DNA from: Liolophura sinensis | Taxonomy: Eukaryota > Mollusca > Polyplacophora > Chitonida > Chitonidae | Reading direction: 5' to 3' | Length of the DNA: 64,000 nt | Assembly (NCBI RefSeq): GCF_032854445.1 | Contig: NC_088303.1 | Location: 7,325,501-7,389,500, forward strand | In this document: positions 1 through 11,690 of the stretch, one piece after another | How the letters are laid out: every line of letters begins with the position of its first letter | How positions within the stretch are numbered: the first letter of the stretch is position 1 | The notes under the pieces: model-generated | The model's database searches: none | The model's input: the letters and a program-made list of their open reading frames with translations, nothing else | What the model was told of the DNA's origin: nothing | Made by a program: the position numbers and the translations under genes

Positions 1-2980
1 CCACCTGTTGGTTTCCTTAGAAACCCAGATACGTCTTCATTGTGTAATTCTTCACAAGGGTTGTGTTATTTATGCCTCGGTTGAATATTTATAGACTCCA
101 TAGGGGAGAGAGATGTGGCCAACAACGCGACCTTGATGTCTCTATTGTATGAAAGCCGAATGGGGGTGTGTGTCATTTTGCCACGAAATAGCGTTTTTAT
201 ATGGAACTGACCAGATTTCATAAAAAAAAATTATTGGTGAGAGATTCAGTTAAAAGATTTGCGAACAATCGCACCTCATCTTGGTTCCGCTTGTAGAATC
301 TCTTACTATATAGATTATAGATTCTTACAGAATCACTCACTGTGATAAAAACTGATTTTCAACCAAACAGACCCCTAATTTGTCACATCGTACATTGGCT
401 CTGGACCTGATGCGTTTTATAATTGGACATCTGACTGTTGTAAATCGTAAATGGATCTCGAAAGATAATTCGACAAAGGACCAAGATTGTGGCGTATGTT
501 GAATATAGAATTAACTTAAAGTGCCACATGAAAAAGGGAAAATGTTTCCGAACAAAGAGAAAAGTGCCACATAGATGCATACCACACACAAGTTAGAAGA
601 CATCGAGAAGGTTTCCTCGTCTAACAAGTCTCTGAGCAAGCCATTGGAAACGTTCCAGACAGTGATCGATTTTCCGATCTGACCACATGTTAAATCTGGT
701 TTTTAGTGACCCTGTTCAACGTCCCACAATAGTCAGTGGTCAACTGGGTTAACCCGAATATTCTGACGGCTAGTGCGAAAGATCACATTTGTTACTTAGA
801 GCCCCATTAACGTACCGTTTCTTCCCTAAGGACTAAGCGATGTTCTTGTTCGTTTGTCTTTATTGATATTCAAACTTTTCCGCACAAAATGTCCTAATTA
901 TTTCTTGTCCGAATGTCTGAACTCATTTACTAGGTATCATTAGGACATGACAAATGTGCAAGTGTATAGCTGTTTTCAAAAAGTCAGTAGCGGTTTGAAG
1001 CTTTATTAAACGTATGATTAGCCGCAAATTATTGAAACTTTCGTTAATATTTTCTGAATGACACCAGTCCAAGAAAAAAGAAGCATGCCAGTAGTGAATA
1101 GGACCCTGGGCGCATAAAAAGTGTTAATATACTTTTTACCAGTGTTGATGGAATGTATCTTCTGGTGGAAACTTTTGTCCTGATCAATAGGTTGTACATC
1201 TTTGTTGACTCTGATAGCCACATCTAGCTCTTTCCGTGTGTGCTCCTACTGAGTTACAAGTAAATTGCTTTTACTGATCGATTCTGTTCTTCACATTGCG
1301 ACAAGATGACAATGAGTTATTGTCAGTGGCTTTTTGTGTGAAAAATGACCGTCGTGTTAGCGGTGTTGCATTGTTGTGCTGGACGTGTACTTTGGCATCA
1401 TCAAAGGGTTAAAAATAAAGAATGAAGAAGGAGGGAGATCCTCAACCAAACGCCCAACCCTATAATAGCTGTTGATCTCTAACTGTCGGGAAAGATGGCT
1501 TTTGAGAATCCAGGACACGCCTTTTGCTATTCAGATCTTATAGCTTTAGGCATGTAATACCTACCCAGGATATAAGAGACAATCGACTTGAGACTATTCG
1601 GATTTGTCGCGTGTTATTATCAGAGGTTATGTCTCTTGTATTGTTAAGGCTAATGTGGTTCTTGCGATACAAACATATACTTAATTCACATTTGAAGTAT
1701 TGATATTTGCCTGAACGCAATTCATTTGGCAAAAGTACTTTTCAAGGTATCTCGTGAATGACGACGAGCTTGACACTTGAAAGGAAAACGGAACGCTACC
1801 CGCAATTCTTGCGTATGGTCGAATTCAACCTAAAATTGAAAAATCGGAAATGTAGTTGTCAATTACATCCGGTGATCATCCGGTGAAACATCTGATGAAA
1901 ATCGGCTTAGAAAAATAGTAAATGAGATGCTGATAAAAAGACAAAAAAAACCTCTAACATGAAGTATATGTCAGATGACGGACCATTAAACACTCTTAAT
2001 AAATGTAGTTCGATTTATTTATTTATTTTTTTTTTTAGATTTTTTCCAAACTGGTAAAATGCATTGGACACTTTGGACTCTACAGTGGCCTTTCTCATCA
2101 TGTCAAGTTTTTGCCGTTTAAGATCCAGAGAGTGCTATATTTCATTATTCATAATGCATATACTCGTACAGCTGCAAACGCATTAACCCATTGAATTTGA
2201 AACGAACTGCTTCAAGCAAAACCATAGATACGACATCGCTCATTCTCTCTACCGATGTTTTGAAGGCATTTTAATTATTTTGAATACATCAAACTACATT
2301 TCTGAAGAGTCTTAGACGGTCTTTGATCTTATATATATCTAATTTTAGTGTTTTCTTTGCTTTTAAACGACACTGTCAATGTGACCTTAGGTTATTATCG
2401 TTCACTCGTATATGGAAGACCCGCGTCCAATACAATGTAACTCACAGGTTGAACAAGTAGATAGCAAATTTGTTCCCAGTCAGGTTTATTTTCTTCAGTA
2501 CAGCAGCATCAAATTAATTATGTGGGCTTTGCCATCGGTATGCTTGAAAGAGTAATCAATGAGGAAGGAACACATTTTTCCTGGAATAAACAAAGCTGGC
2601 TTCTGAAACAGTTTTGAAAATGTGTTACTGTTTATCTTCATATCTTCTTCAGGTTGGATATACCCAGATACGCGGTAAAGGAAATAAATCTCTACCTTCT
2701 CTTGAAATACGACCAATGAGGCCTGTATAACGACCTCTCGGTGATATATAGCGGTCCAGATTGTCCAAGTTCTAAGATATAGTTACCACGGTTCTCTCAA
2801 TTCAAAAGATTCCCGGGAGTCCGGACACCGATGAATTTTACAAGACTGTAAACAATAAGATCTGAAATGGAATATGTTTCAGTGTGGCGTTCAATAGATA
2901 AATCACTAGATAATTAAATAAATGTTTATCATTTCACCTTGCGTTTAAGACACAGAAGAGACGATTTGTTAGCAAACTGG
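1..2980. other. Non-coding stretch, no gene recognised
   Basis: About 3 kb of AT-rich sequence with short T and A runs (for example near 2020-2040). The open frames are all below 75 codons, none resembles a known protein, and none shows a run of conserved-looking residues. I recognise no transposon end, RNA gene or tandem array. It could be intronic or intergenic; nothing visible decides between these. Confidence 0.5.
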
Positions 2981-2984
2981 CAAC

Positions 2985-4040
2985 GCATGGCGAGTATGTA
3001 TCCACTGCGAGAGAACAATGGTCTATCCAGCTTGGACCCCACTCGCCACTGGACTGGACCACATACCCCATTTGGATATTCAATATTCAAGGCTTGAGCG
3101 TCTCACTTTTATCTATTTGTACTGGAATGTCCGTTTAGGACATCCATCTGTTTTGGGAAACATGGCAGCTGGATGTGGAAGGGGGAGGGGAGGCAAACTG
3201 ATATCCAGTTTGCTTGTAAGTATGAATATTGTTCGTATTATTCATTAGAAAGCCTGTTCAACTGACCAAAGAAGATTATTATCGCCTGGACCGGGAGTAA
3301 TAATGACGCATCTAAAACTTGCCCTGTAGTCCTAATCAGGCACGCAAATTTCCTGCTTGCATTTAGGTCAGGCTAATACATTTAGGTCTGCACACACTGC
3401 CTGTGTGCTAATTATGTGGCATATCAACGCCCAGGTATGGAAAAGGATTGTCTGTGTTACCACTGATAATTGCTTCAGGACATCTTCTTTTCTTGCTTTC
3501 GGTTTGTGAGACAATGAACAAATTGAAACATATCATTGTCGATTTGGGTGTTTTCTAAATCTAAACAAAAGGTTTCAGTTTAATCCAAAATATTTCAATG
3601 TACATTTATGACATTTAAGTGAACACAAAAGTCCTTATAAACATGTATAAGCATGATTGGGAAATACGTGTTGCATTCGTTTTAAACTTTTCTATGAAGT
3701 GTTGGGGATATTTTTGGAATTGAACTTTTATGACAAATAAATGAGACACTATGGCGATGTGACCAGCAATGTGTATAGCCCTAGCTTAATTCGCGACTTC
3801 CTACATTTACCTACTTAAAATTGAGATCTTGTTGCTGAAATAATGTCGATGTTAAAGCCACAGGAAAACAAAGAAACTTAAACTTGATGTATATTTTTGT
3901 ATAATCCATTTTGTTCAATGCTCGTTGCAGCCATATCGTGTATTGAAGTCGTTGCCAGTAGACAAGCTACATACAAAGATTTATACGTACATGTACGAGT
4001 TACATGGTCCTTTGTTACGTGATACAGGATTTATCCGGCG
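2985..4040. repeat. Ancient duplicated block, copy 1, segment A/B
   Basis: This segment aligns by eye, in the same orientation, with 32245-33290. Shared landmarks include GTATCCACTGCG (3000) against GTATCCATTGCG, GGCACGCAAATTTCC (3340) against GGCACGTAAATTTCC (32673), the TTTTCGGTTT-like tract near 3500 against 32857, and GAAGTCGTTGCCAGTAGA (3946) against GAAGTCGGTGCCAGTAGA (33220). Divergence is high with many small indels, so the duplication is old. The partner carries a TA microsatellite that is absent here. There is no open frame of note. Confidence 0.65.
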
Positions 4041-4689
4041 GGGCAGAGAAACGTATCAAGTATCGTATCAAGGCAAATTGTACATGTAATTCCGTAGTTA
4101 CAGAGTAGATCATGATTTCCAGTTACTAAAGCGCATTCTTACAGATACTTTCTACGGTTTAATTCAGACACTGCCACCCTATGACAAAGTAGCACCCTGT
4201 CTAAAACACTGATAAAAGAAATCCTCCCTGTGCTTAACACAGGTGATCTGGAAACATACAGAGGGGGAATTTAGGCAAAGTAGCCTAACGTCAGACAGAA
4301 CACAGGCTTAAGGAAAACCGAAAGTAAAACCATGACTACGGCAGTTTTCTTTGTCTAAAAAGCCCTCAGTGACTTGCAAACATTTTCTTAACCCCAAAAC
4401 AGGACTGCTTGTGAATAAAATTACTGCAAATTAAAAGATGATGAAATGCAAAGGAAGAATTCACCAGTCTGAAGGGCAGGTATGCGAGGTAAGGTTAGAA
4501 TCTATGGCAACTGTCAATGGGGAATGAAACATTTGTTCTCTCGTAAATATCAAATTGTTGAATGCTTAGATGATGTTATGAAAAATTAATGTAACCAGTT
4601 GTCGATGCTTCCAAAATATCATATCCAGTTTACCCTTGCTAAATTACATCATTGACTGTCACGGATTATTCGTTTTACAGCACAGTCGG

Positions 4690-5900
4690 GTAATATGATG
4701 ATGGACCTAGATATGTAGAATGACTTGTAATTTTGTCGATAAGAGTACAGGAGTTTGTCCAGGGAAATGACGCGTCTGACCACAAAGCCTAGTTGTCGAC
4801 TATGAATCCGTAAACGTGGAGCATTTCAGAATATTCATACGCTTTTATCACCCTTTACCCCGTATGTGTGTTAGGGCTATAGTGAAAATAATTGAGCGTT
4901 ATTAGTGACAAGTCTTGAGGGATTTTTTCCGTCCATTCTTGTATTTAGAGAAGCTTCATAATTTATTCAACCCCTTAGGTAACATTTTCCGTTTGATGCG
5001 GCAGACCGGTTCGCCACAGACATCTGCCAAGTCTTAACGAGATAACGATTCCTCTGAAGCAAAACTAAGAACCATCACGAACTTTATGTCTGCCACCTAC
5101 AACTCAAGACGCCGTTTCGTATCCGGCAGGCGGCGATTTCAGATTGGCAGCGACAGTGATGTGCATAGCGAATATGACCCCTCTACTCCGTAGGTTTCAC
5201 CGTTGTGCCTGAAGTTCCTTATATTATATCATGTATGGAACATATCATTGCCTGGTGTTGTGTTAGCAACCTACGGATAGCCGTGTGTTTCCCCTGGGAT
5301 TGCCTCCGATTTCCTTCCACTGTAATGCTGGCCGTGGTCACTCCAGTGAATGACTTCAGTGCGACAATTAAATATATAAATGAAATATCTTTACATGTTG
5401 TTGTATTGTTTTCCTGAGCGAACTTGGAAAGGACCGTCAAACAAACCTGAGCAATTGTCAAGGAGGCCAGTTGATGGTTTTGATGAACAAGATTTTACGT
5501 GAAACAACAATGATTTACACATTACTATTTTGTACGTGAAATAATCAGTGCTGGATGTTTTCCAAACATCAGCTGATTCCTTGACTTGCATGTGCGAGGT
5601 CTTTTTTTTTTGGCGACTTTAGCTATGCGATGAGGTTTCCAAAGTAGGAATTACGGTCCAGTTTGAGGAGAGATTGCAGTTACAATGATAGTTCTTAAAT
5701 GTGTATGTGGAATGCAGCCCTCGGCATTACTGTCTATGTTACCAGACATAACTACCAGTCAGCGACGAAGAAAGGCCAAATACTTAAGAGACACTGGGAA
5801 AAAAGGCCAACATCAAAGCAATTACTTGATACCAAAGCATTTTGAGATTCCGGACATTTAAACACCAGCCTCCATGTGATGGGCCTATTTTGTCATATTC
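4690..5900. repeat. Ancient duplicated block, copy 1, segment C/D (first local copy)
   Basis: This segment resembles both 37865-39335 (the distant copy) and 6310-7285 (a local tandem copy offset by about 1415 bp). Shared landmarks are the GAGATAACGATTCC tract (5039; CGAGATAACGATTCCGC at 38261), GCCGTTTCGTATC near 5111 (GCTGTTTCGTATC near 6519), and CATTTTGAGATTCCGGACA (5839; CATTTTGAGAGTCAGGACA at 7254). Only the part upstream of about 4905 matches the distant copy alone. A decayed SINE lies inside at 5262-5392. Confidence 0.65.
5262..5392 (+). mobile_element. Decayed tRNA-derived SINE, body and 3' part
   Basis: The central and 3' domains of the window's SINE are recognisable in order: GCAACCTACGGATAGCCGTG, TTTCCCCTGGGATT, TTTCCTTCCACTGTAATGCTGGCCG, then a degraded 3' end reaching an AT-rich tail. 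Several substitutions relative to the best copy (63000-63263) make this an old insertion. The tRNA-like head is missing. Confidence 0.7.
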
Positions 5901-6044
5901 CAATAAACATCTGTGGTCATGTAAAAAAACCCAAAATGTTGAAAACATGGGCATGGAGCCTCACCGCATGGCCTGCGGAAGGTATAAGTATGTGGGACTT
6001 AAATCCCCACAATGAAGTCCACGATAAATTACACGGATAAAAAA

Positions 6045-6292
6045 GTTGATGGAAATGTGTGTGAGTGCATGTGTGTGGGTGTCGTGCATGTGTATGGGTG
6101 CATGTGTGTGGATGTGCTGCATGTGTGTAGGTGCATGTGTGTGCGCACATGTGTGTGCGTGCATGTTTGTGGGTGCATGTGTGTGAGTGCATGTGTGTGG
6201 GTGCATGTGTGTGCGCACATGTGTGTGCGCACATGTGTGTGCGCACATGTGTGTGGGTGCATGTGTGTGAGTGCATGTGTGTGGGTTTGGAA
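6045..6292. repeat. TG-rich minisatellite (GTGCATGTGTGTGG-like, about 14 bp)
   Basis: Roughly 17 tandem units built from GTGCATGTGTGTGG and GCGCACATGTGTGT variants. The array is almost strictly alternating purine-pyrimidine, so Z-DNA formation is plausible. It creates cysteine/valine frames on the plus strand and histidine/threonine frames of up to 119 codons on the minus strand; these are by-products of the repeat, not proteins. It lies between the two local copies of segment C/D, where leader sequence would otherwise be expected. Confidence 0.95.
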
Positions 6293-6309
6293 ATGGTGAT
6301 GATGATGAT

Positions 6310-7285
6310 TGAGCCTTACTGGTGACCGGTCTTCAACAGTTCCTGCCGTAGATGTAGAGGTGCTTTATAACTTACTCAGGCCCTTTGGTAATCTTTCCCT
6401 TAAAACTGTGTGAAATGCCAGCGACATCCTTGACAGCTTTACGATACGTTCGTGTTAACCATTCCGCTAAAACAAAACTAACTGCCATCACGAAAGGGTA
6501 CGTCATCTGCTCGGTAGACGCTGTTTCGTATCTTGTAGGCGGCGAATTCCGGTATAAACAGACGAGTGATCCAAGGCAACAAACGGATTTTTCTACCTCT
6601 ACCCGTTTGCCTCATGCCTCGTGCTGCGGATAGATACATATTATTTGGACACATGTAATTTGACTAATAACTATGTGTTACTGTTCAAAATGGGTAATAA
6701 AAAGGATCCAAAAAGCCTTAAATAAGGTCGCAATTTTTTCAAAGTTTAGGACCATTTGAAACGTTAAAATAGTGCAGGTACAAGTGTGATATTTAATAAG
6801 ATATTTTTAGAAAATGAAAAGAAAAACAAATGATTTGATTAGCGAAGATTTTTTTCACAAAAATCTCCGGTATGGCATCTTTAAAGGTTTTTCGTCTTAG
6901 TAATTTATTGATTTTCAGATTACTATTTTTGTAAATAAAGTCAACAATGCTTATTATTTTCAGTGTTTCATTTGATTATGTGATTCTGTGACCGGTATCG
7001 CTTCAGAGTGATGGTATAACAGAGTGTGCCTAACCAAAGTGGCTGTTAATGTCGTCAGTGTACGCTGAGGCATTAGTGCTGAGGCTAAAACTTAAATGAT
7101 TAGGATGAATGTTGCCCTGGTAAGCAGGACAATTATTATGTGTACAGGTAAATTAGAAGATGTAAGACAACCATAACGTGGAATCATCGCTGAATAAATG
7201 TCTCACAATTAAGGTGCTCTGGAAATAATTAACAAATAGCGATAGTTTACAAACATTTTGAGAGTCAGGACAATCAAACACCTAT
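6310..7285. repeat. Local tandem copy of segment C/D
   Basis: Second local copy of 4905-5870 at a steady offset of about 1413-1418 bp. It contains the ACTTACTCAGGCCCTTTGGT tract, CGATACGTTCGTGTTAACCA, and GCTGTTTCGTATCTTGTAGG; the last corresponds to the GCCGTTTCGTATC tract near 5111. The distant copy at 37865-39335 seems to hold only one such unit, so this tandem step is specific to copy 1. A SINE is inserted immediately after the last matching bases. Confidence 0.6.
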
Positions 7286-7415
7286 CGTACATGGGAAGGC
7301 CTCATCTGAGGAAGGTCTTGGTTTTCTGGTTCCCGGGTTCTGCCCAGTTTTCTCCCACCATAATGCTGGTCGCCGTAGTATAAATGGAATATTCTTGAGA
7401 ACGGCGTACCATGTG
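7286..7415 (+). mobile_element. tRNA-derived SINE, headless copy
   Basis: SINE body without the tRNA-like head: GAAGGTCTTGGTTTTCTGG, CCCGGGTTCTGCCCAGTTTT, CTCCCACCATAATGCTGGTC, then GTATAAATGGAATATTCTTG and AACGGCGTA. The expected AAATAAATA tail is lost. The distant paralogue reads straight through this point (39330), which supports insertion after the block duplicated or loss from the other copy. Confidence 0.8.
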
Positions 7416-7689
7416 GTCACCATGCTCAGTTTGCATCTTACAGTGACACAAAAACCAGCTGTCATACAATCAAGCATAAGTAGGTTTTTGTCCTAGAGTA
7501 CACGTACATGCATCGTGTACAGTAGCGTATGTAGTATGGATGGATGGATGTTTACTTAGTTTCCAGAGATAAGGATTAAATGACAATTGTAGGTATAGAA
7601 TGACGTGTTCCAGTCAAAACTGTTTTGCTGAGTTGTAAAACAGACACATTGAGTCCAGCAGAAGTACTTAGTTACATCAAAAAAAACAA

Positions 7690-8335
7690 TAAAAAGCAAC
7701 TACTGATTTCAGAATTAGCTATACATAGGTCATTATGGTATATTATAAAACAAGCCTGGTTACTGGTTACTTGTTACTCGTAAGGAAAAACTTACAGCCA
7801 ACGCCTGGTAGGCTGAAGAAACACGCGTGGACAGAAGCGGGCTGAGGCACACAAGCTGAGCAGAACTCTGAAGACCTGATACAGTTACTGGCCATGTGTT
7901 TTTCTGGTAGTTAATGAGAAACACTAGGTATACAAGCAAGCAATCAATAGTTGACTCTTACTTACCAAGGGATGCTACATATGCATAAATATCGTTAAAA
8001 TACACTTCCAGAAGAAAGACGGGAGAACTAGAGTAAGCTGTTAATCAAACTGGGACCATTTCCATGGCAGGAACACCACTTTATTATCCACTGTGCCCGA
8101 TAAGCCCGATCAAGTCAAATGATGTATCAAAAAAGGGAAACAGGATAATCTTAAACAGCTCTAACCCAGACTGGTGCCAGACTGGTACGTATAAAGTAAA
8201 GGCGATATAATCAGTCAGAGCGTTGGCTCGGTAACCAGAAGAAATGCCTTTCCAAATAATCCTTATCCTTAATTTGCACATTGTGTTGTTATTTTTGTCG
8301 AAGCAGTATTCATCGTGGATATGGTTTATCGGTAT
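7690..8335. repeat. Ancient duplicated block, copy 1, segment E
   Basis: Best conserved part of the old duplication; it matches 39690-40412. Landmarks: CAGAATTAGCTATACATAGG (7710) against CAGAATTAGCTGTATATCAC; AAGAAACACGCGTGGACAGA against AAGAAACACGGGTGGACGGA (39834); AGCAGAACTCTGAAGA in both; GTTAATGAGAAACACTAGGT against GTTAATGAGAAACACTATGT; TGTTAATCAAACTGGGA against TGTTAATCAAATTGGAC. No coding frame is shared between the copies, so conservation looks neutral. Confidence 0.8.
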
Positions 8336-8557
8336 AGATGCTTATGTACCACCTAATTTGTACATAGCGGTTCCAGACGCTGGTGGATTGGCAACAGACT
8401 CATTTATCTGTCTGCCATCGGTTATATACAGATTAAAAGGGGAACCATATATTTTCTCGAAAATGTAGGAACTGGTCTATATTGGGAGTGTATTTTTTCT
8501 TTTTTGGGGTCAGATTTATTTCGTCAATCCATGGCAGTGATGTGGAAAAAAGTATGT

Positions 8558-8722
8558 CCTCTCCGGCCGTACGTGGGAAGGTCTGGCAGCAACCTGCGGA
8601 TGGTCGTGGGTTCCCCCCCCCCCGGGCTTTACCCGGTTTCCGCCCACCATAATGCCGTCTTATACGTGAACTATTCTTGAGTGCGGCGTAAAACACCAGT
8701 GAAATAAAAACAAAATAAAAAA
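8558..8722 (+). mobile_element. tRNA-derived SINE, headless copy with A-rich tail
   Basis: Starts at CCTCTCCGGCCGTACGTGGG, the same internal point where other headless copies start, and continues through GGAAGGTCTGGCAGCAACCT, a run of C, CGCCCACCATAATGCC and GAGTGCGGCGTAAAACACCA to an A-rich tail. About 10 bp of the CTGGCCGCC region is missing. The C run near 8618 is longer than in other copies and may be slippage or a sequencing error. Confidence 0.85.
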
Positions 8723-9447
8723 TATGGAAAAACATGTTAAATCTGCTGCATGAAAAACACGAAATACATAAGGAGAAATGGGCGAATGCCTGGAATATAT
8801 GAACGCATAGACATGTTCTACACGTAGTAGCATATTGGAGCAATAGCGAACCTGCGTATTTCTAATTTGCAAACAGAATAATGTTACTGTAAAAACGAAA
8901 CAGAAAGTCAATAGTTCTGTTCACACAAACCAACTATACATTATCAACAGACACCGTTCACACAGTAGATATCACAATAACAACGTAACGTGCATGTGCA
9001 TATATCACCAGTTAGCAGTGCGTGTAAGAGTAGCATTGTAAAGTTCGCAACGGTGCGTGAGAGCCAAGTTCACGAAAGCCTTCTGGTATCCACGAAATTC
9101 ATGATGCAATTGTTCAGCACAGACACTCATGTATCCACGAAATCCGTGATGCAACTGTTCAATACTAAACCTAATCTCAAAAAACATCTGGTGTTACAAT
9201 ATCTAAAGATTTAGATAATTAGCAAAAGTTGCACATATGATATGTGGCTGATATGCACGGGTATATTGACAATTCAGGTTGGAACGTGATATCCAAGGCT
9301 GTAGTTAAGTTCTTGGGGAATTGTTGCGAGAGAGGGGATAGGACCGGGGGAAGATGTATTGGGGGTATTGTAGATTCACTTAACCCACTGTTTGACAATC
9401 ATGTAGGACTATCGATTCCCAAGAAAATTAACAAAACTTTGATTGAA
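8723..9447. other. Non-coding stretch with a two-copy 45-bp tandem repeat
   Basis: No gene recognised. At 9086-9165 a unit starting GTATCCACGAAATTCATGAT recurs 45 bp later as GTATCCACGAAATCCGTGAT. The remainder is AT-rich with no further structure that I can support. Confidence 0.5.
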
Positions 9448-9527
9448 CTTGAACTCACAACATCGGTGAGAGGCTTCTGGCTCGTTGCTCTGCGCTTGTA
9501 TGGTAACCACTAGGCCCCCGAAGCCCC
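9448..9527 (-). mobile_element. SINE tRNA-like head fragment
   Basis: The plus strand reads CTTGAACTCACAACATCGGT then GAGAGGCTTCTGG. This is the reverse complement of the box-B part of the SINE head (compare 63178-63215). It continues as a degraded box-A part with TGGTAACCACTAGGCCCCCG near 9500. Only the head is present; the body and tail are gone. Confidence 0.6.
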
Positions 9528-9862
9528 ACCCCCAGCCTGGGATACTCAAGAATTTGATCTCATGCCATATGAACTAAGTTCATGAGTGAAAAATTTAAGG
9601 AGAAAAACAGAGGAATTCATCGATTAGATTCTGTTACCTCTCTGGTCAAGAGTTGGTAGACCATTTGTAGTGAAGTTAGTTGTACACGATTATTTTCCGC
9701 CTGAGTACATGTAGTACTTTTCTTGGAAACTACGGTTGTGTCTAGGTATTCTGCTACTACATGTGCTCTGGAGGAACTATTTAATAAACACAAAACCTTT
9801 TGGCAGACCTATAGCCGCTTTCACAGGAATAGGACTATATGCAGAAATGACTTAAAAGTAAT

Positions 9863-10399
9863 ATGTTAAAAGCTCGATCCTTTTCATTTACCAAGCGGTA
9901 TATTGATGATCTACTGGTGCTAAATAACCCCCATATTGCTGAAGCCGTGAAGGAAATCTATCCGCCTTCATTGGATTTAAAGGAGACAACAGATAGTCAT
10001 GGTGGTGCATCTTATTTGGATCTATATCTGTACAAAGACGAACAAAGTCTCCTTTCACGCCGCCTTTACGACAAAAGGGATAATTTCAAATTTAATATTG
10101 TAAATTATCCTTATTTGGATAGCAATATACCAAAGGGTCCTGCATATAGCGTATGCATATCTTGCACTGTAGCATTTGTCAGATCTTGCGTAAATTGTGA
10201 TGACTTTAATCTGTGTCACAAGTTGTTAGTTCAAAAACTAGTTTGTCAAGGATACTCCATCAAAGGCCTTCATTCTAAGTTTCTCAAATTTTACAATGAG
10301 TATGACACTCTCCATAGCAGGTATGGACGGGGCGTTCAGAATCTCTGGCGAGATATCTGGGGCTGGTTGGAATATCCACTGTCTGCCCGGCATCTTTGA
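9863..10399 (+). pseudogene. Reverse transcriptase fragment, GIPMGTN class (Penelope-like or related)
   Basis: A 178-codon open frame covering the C-terminal half of a reverse transcriptase. The catalytic motif is visible as RYIDDLLVLNNP (two aspartates after tyrosine, near residue 13). It is followed by YPPSLDLKETTDS, ASYLDLYLYKDE, LYDKRDNFKFNIVNYP, SNIPKGPAY, a cysteine-bearing CVNCDDF segment, and KFLKFYNEYDTLHSRYG. This motif order matches a widespread metazoan element class often annotated only as reverse transcriptase. The fingers and GIPMGTN palm block are missing upstream, where only stop-rich sequence is seen (9560-9860), and I find no GIY-YIG endonuclease downstream. The chosen start is just the first ATG; the true frame would begin upstream, so this is a 5'-truncated relic. 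A second copy at 36305-37135 supplies the missing upstream block. Lineage assignment is uncertain. Confidence 0.8.
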
Positions 10400-11239
10400 A
10401 AACTGATGACCCGTTTTCTCTTCTGTGTTACCGGCTTTATTTACTGTTTGTATAATTTTTTACATACCTTTGTCTTTGGGAGCTAGTGTAAAATGTTGTT
10501 TTGGAAATGGATCTTGCGATTATCGACTTGGAACGGCCTTTACGGACTACGGATAGTACACGAATATCGGACATGATGCTTATATGTAACGCCGCCACAA
10601 ACTAATCCCGCCTTAAAAGTCATCAAGTATATGTATATTTGCTGAATCGTACATTGGTTTGATTGAGAAGTTATCCAATCAGAATGAAAATACCATTCTT
10701 TTTAGAAAAGACATTATATATTAAACATTTGTTTGTTGTCATAGAGTTCTCTGGTTGGGTCAGTTTGGACAGTATATGTATTTGTTCCTTTCGATCATTG
10801 CGAAGCGTTTTCACATAAACCATTTCCAGTTTTTAAAGTCTGTAGTCAGGTCTTCCTTCTGAAACTTGTCAAAATCTCGTAGTGTTTGAGTCATGCACGG
10901 GACGAGAATAACTGTTCTGTCCACTGGCACAAGAATCGCCAATGGATTGATAAACAAACCTGATAGCCGAGCAAGGAAATGCCATTGGTAGTTAGAAATG
11001 ACAAAGTCAGAGACTGAAGCATGTACAACTGGTAATGAGCTCTATCCCAATCAATCTTCAAGGACTGATACATCACTTTTCTATTCACCAAAATAAAGCG
11101 GCCTCTGGGCGAAAAGGAGTCCTCAGTTATGACGACATGTTTAAAGAATTTCTAGACACTACCAGAGTTTCCAAAAAAACAATATTACCCAGGAGAAAAC
11201 AAAGTTGTACAGCTAATTTGAGCCTTGATTACAAGTGGC
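10400..11239. other. 3' flank of the RT relic and unrecognised sequence
   Basis: The first 200 bp or so may be the 3' untranslated part of the RT element, but no tail or terminal repeat marks its end. The rest contains only frames of 66-72 codons with no recognisable similarity. Confidence 0.4.
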
Positions 11240-11690
11240 CAACCAAATCCTGACCAGTGAGATAGCAGACTCGAATCAATGAACCTCACTGTTTGCTTTC
11301 CATCAAATTTCACCTATGAACCTGGCTGGCCCGCGATCAGCGACGCCATGCTTGACACTTTACTCTTGTCGATTGGTATTTAACTCCACACAAACGTAAT
11401 GACCAGGCAAGGAAAAGTGCGATCAGTTGTTAAACTTGACAGTGTCCGGCGACTAATTATCGATAACAACAATTCTACAATAACTCTTACCCTCAGTTCG
11501 TCTGTACTTGAGCCACATGTCAGAAAAAAAAAGCAAAATCAACCCAGATCTATCCCAGGTTAATGCAAGATCTAAGCTCAGACATTTTGGCGGCATACAC
11601 ACGTAGACCAAACATTCACAATATATCATTAGGCTCCATGCAATCATCAGTAATCTTATCCAAACGCATATTGCGTGAAGTAGAGGTTTT
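11240..11690. repeat. Ancient duplicated block, copy 1, segment F
   Basis: Matches 43355-43820. Landmarks: TCAGTTCGTCTGTACTTGAG then CCACATGTCAG (11494) against CAGTTCGTCTGTACTCGAGC then CACGTGTCAG (43637); GGTTAATGCAAGATCT against GGTTAATGCAGGCTCT; TCAGACATTTTGGCGGCATA against TCAGACATCCTGGCGGTATA. The match fades at 11680, where copy 1 enters the 34-bp minisatellite and copy 2 continues in single-copy sequence. Confidence 0.75.

Noticed and set aside
5917-6299. Open frames of 77-119 codons rich in His/Thr (minus) or Cys/Val (plus)
   Set aside because: They are translations of the TG minisatellite in several frames at once, with no homology or defined start.
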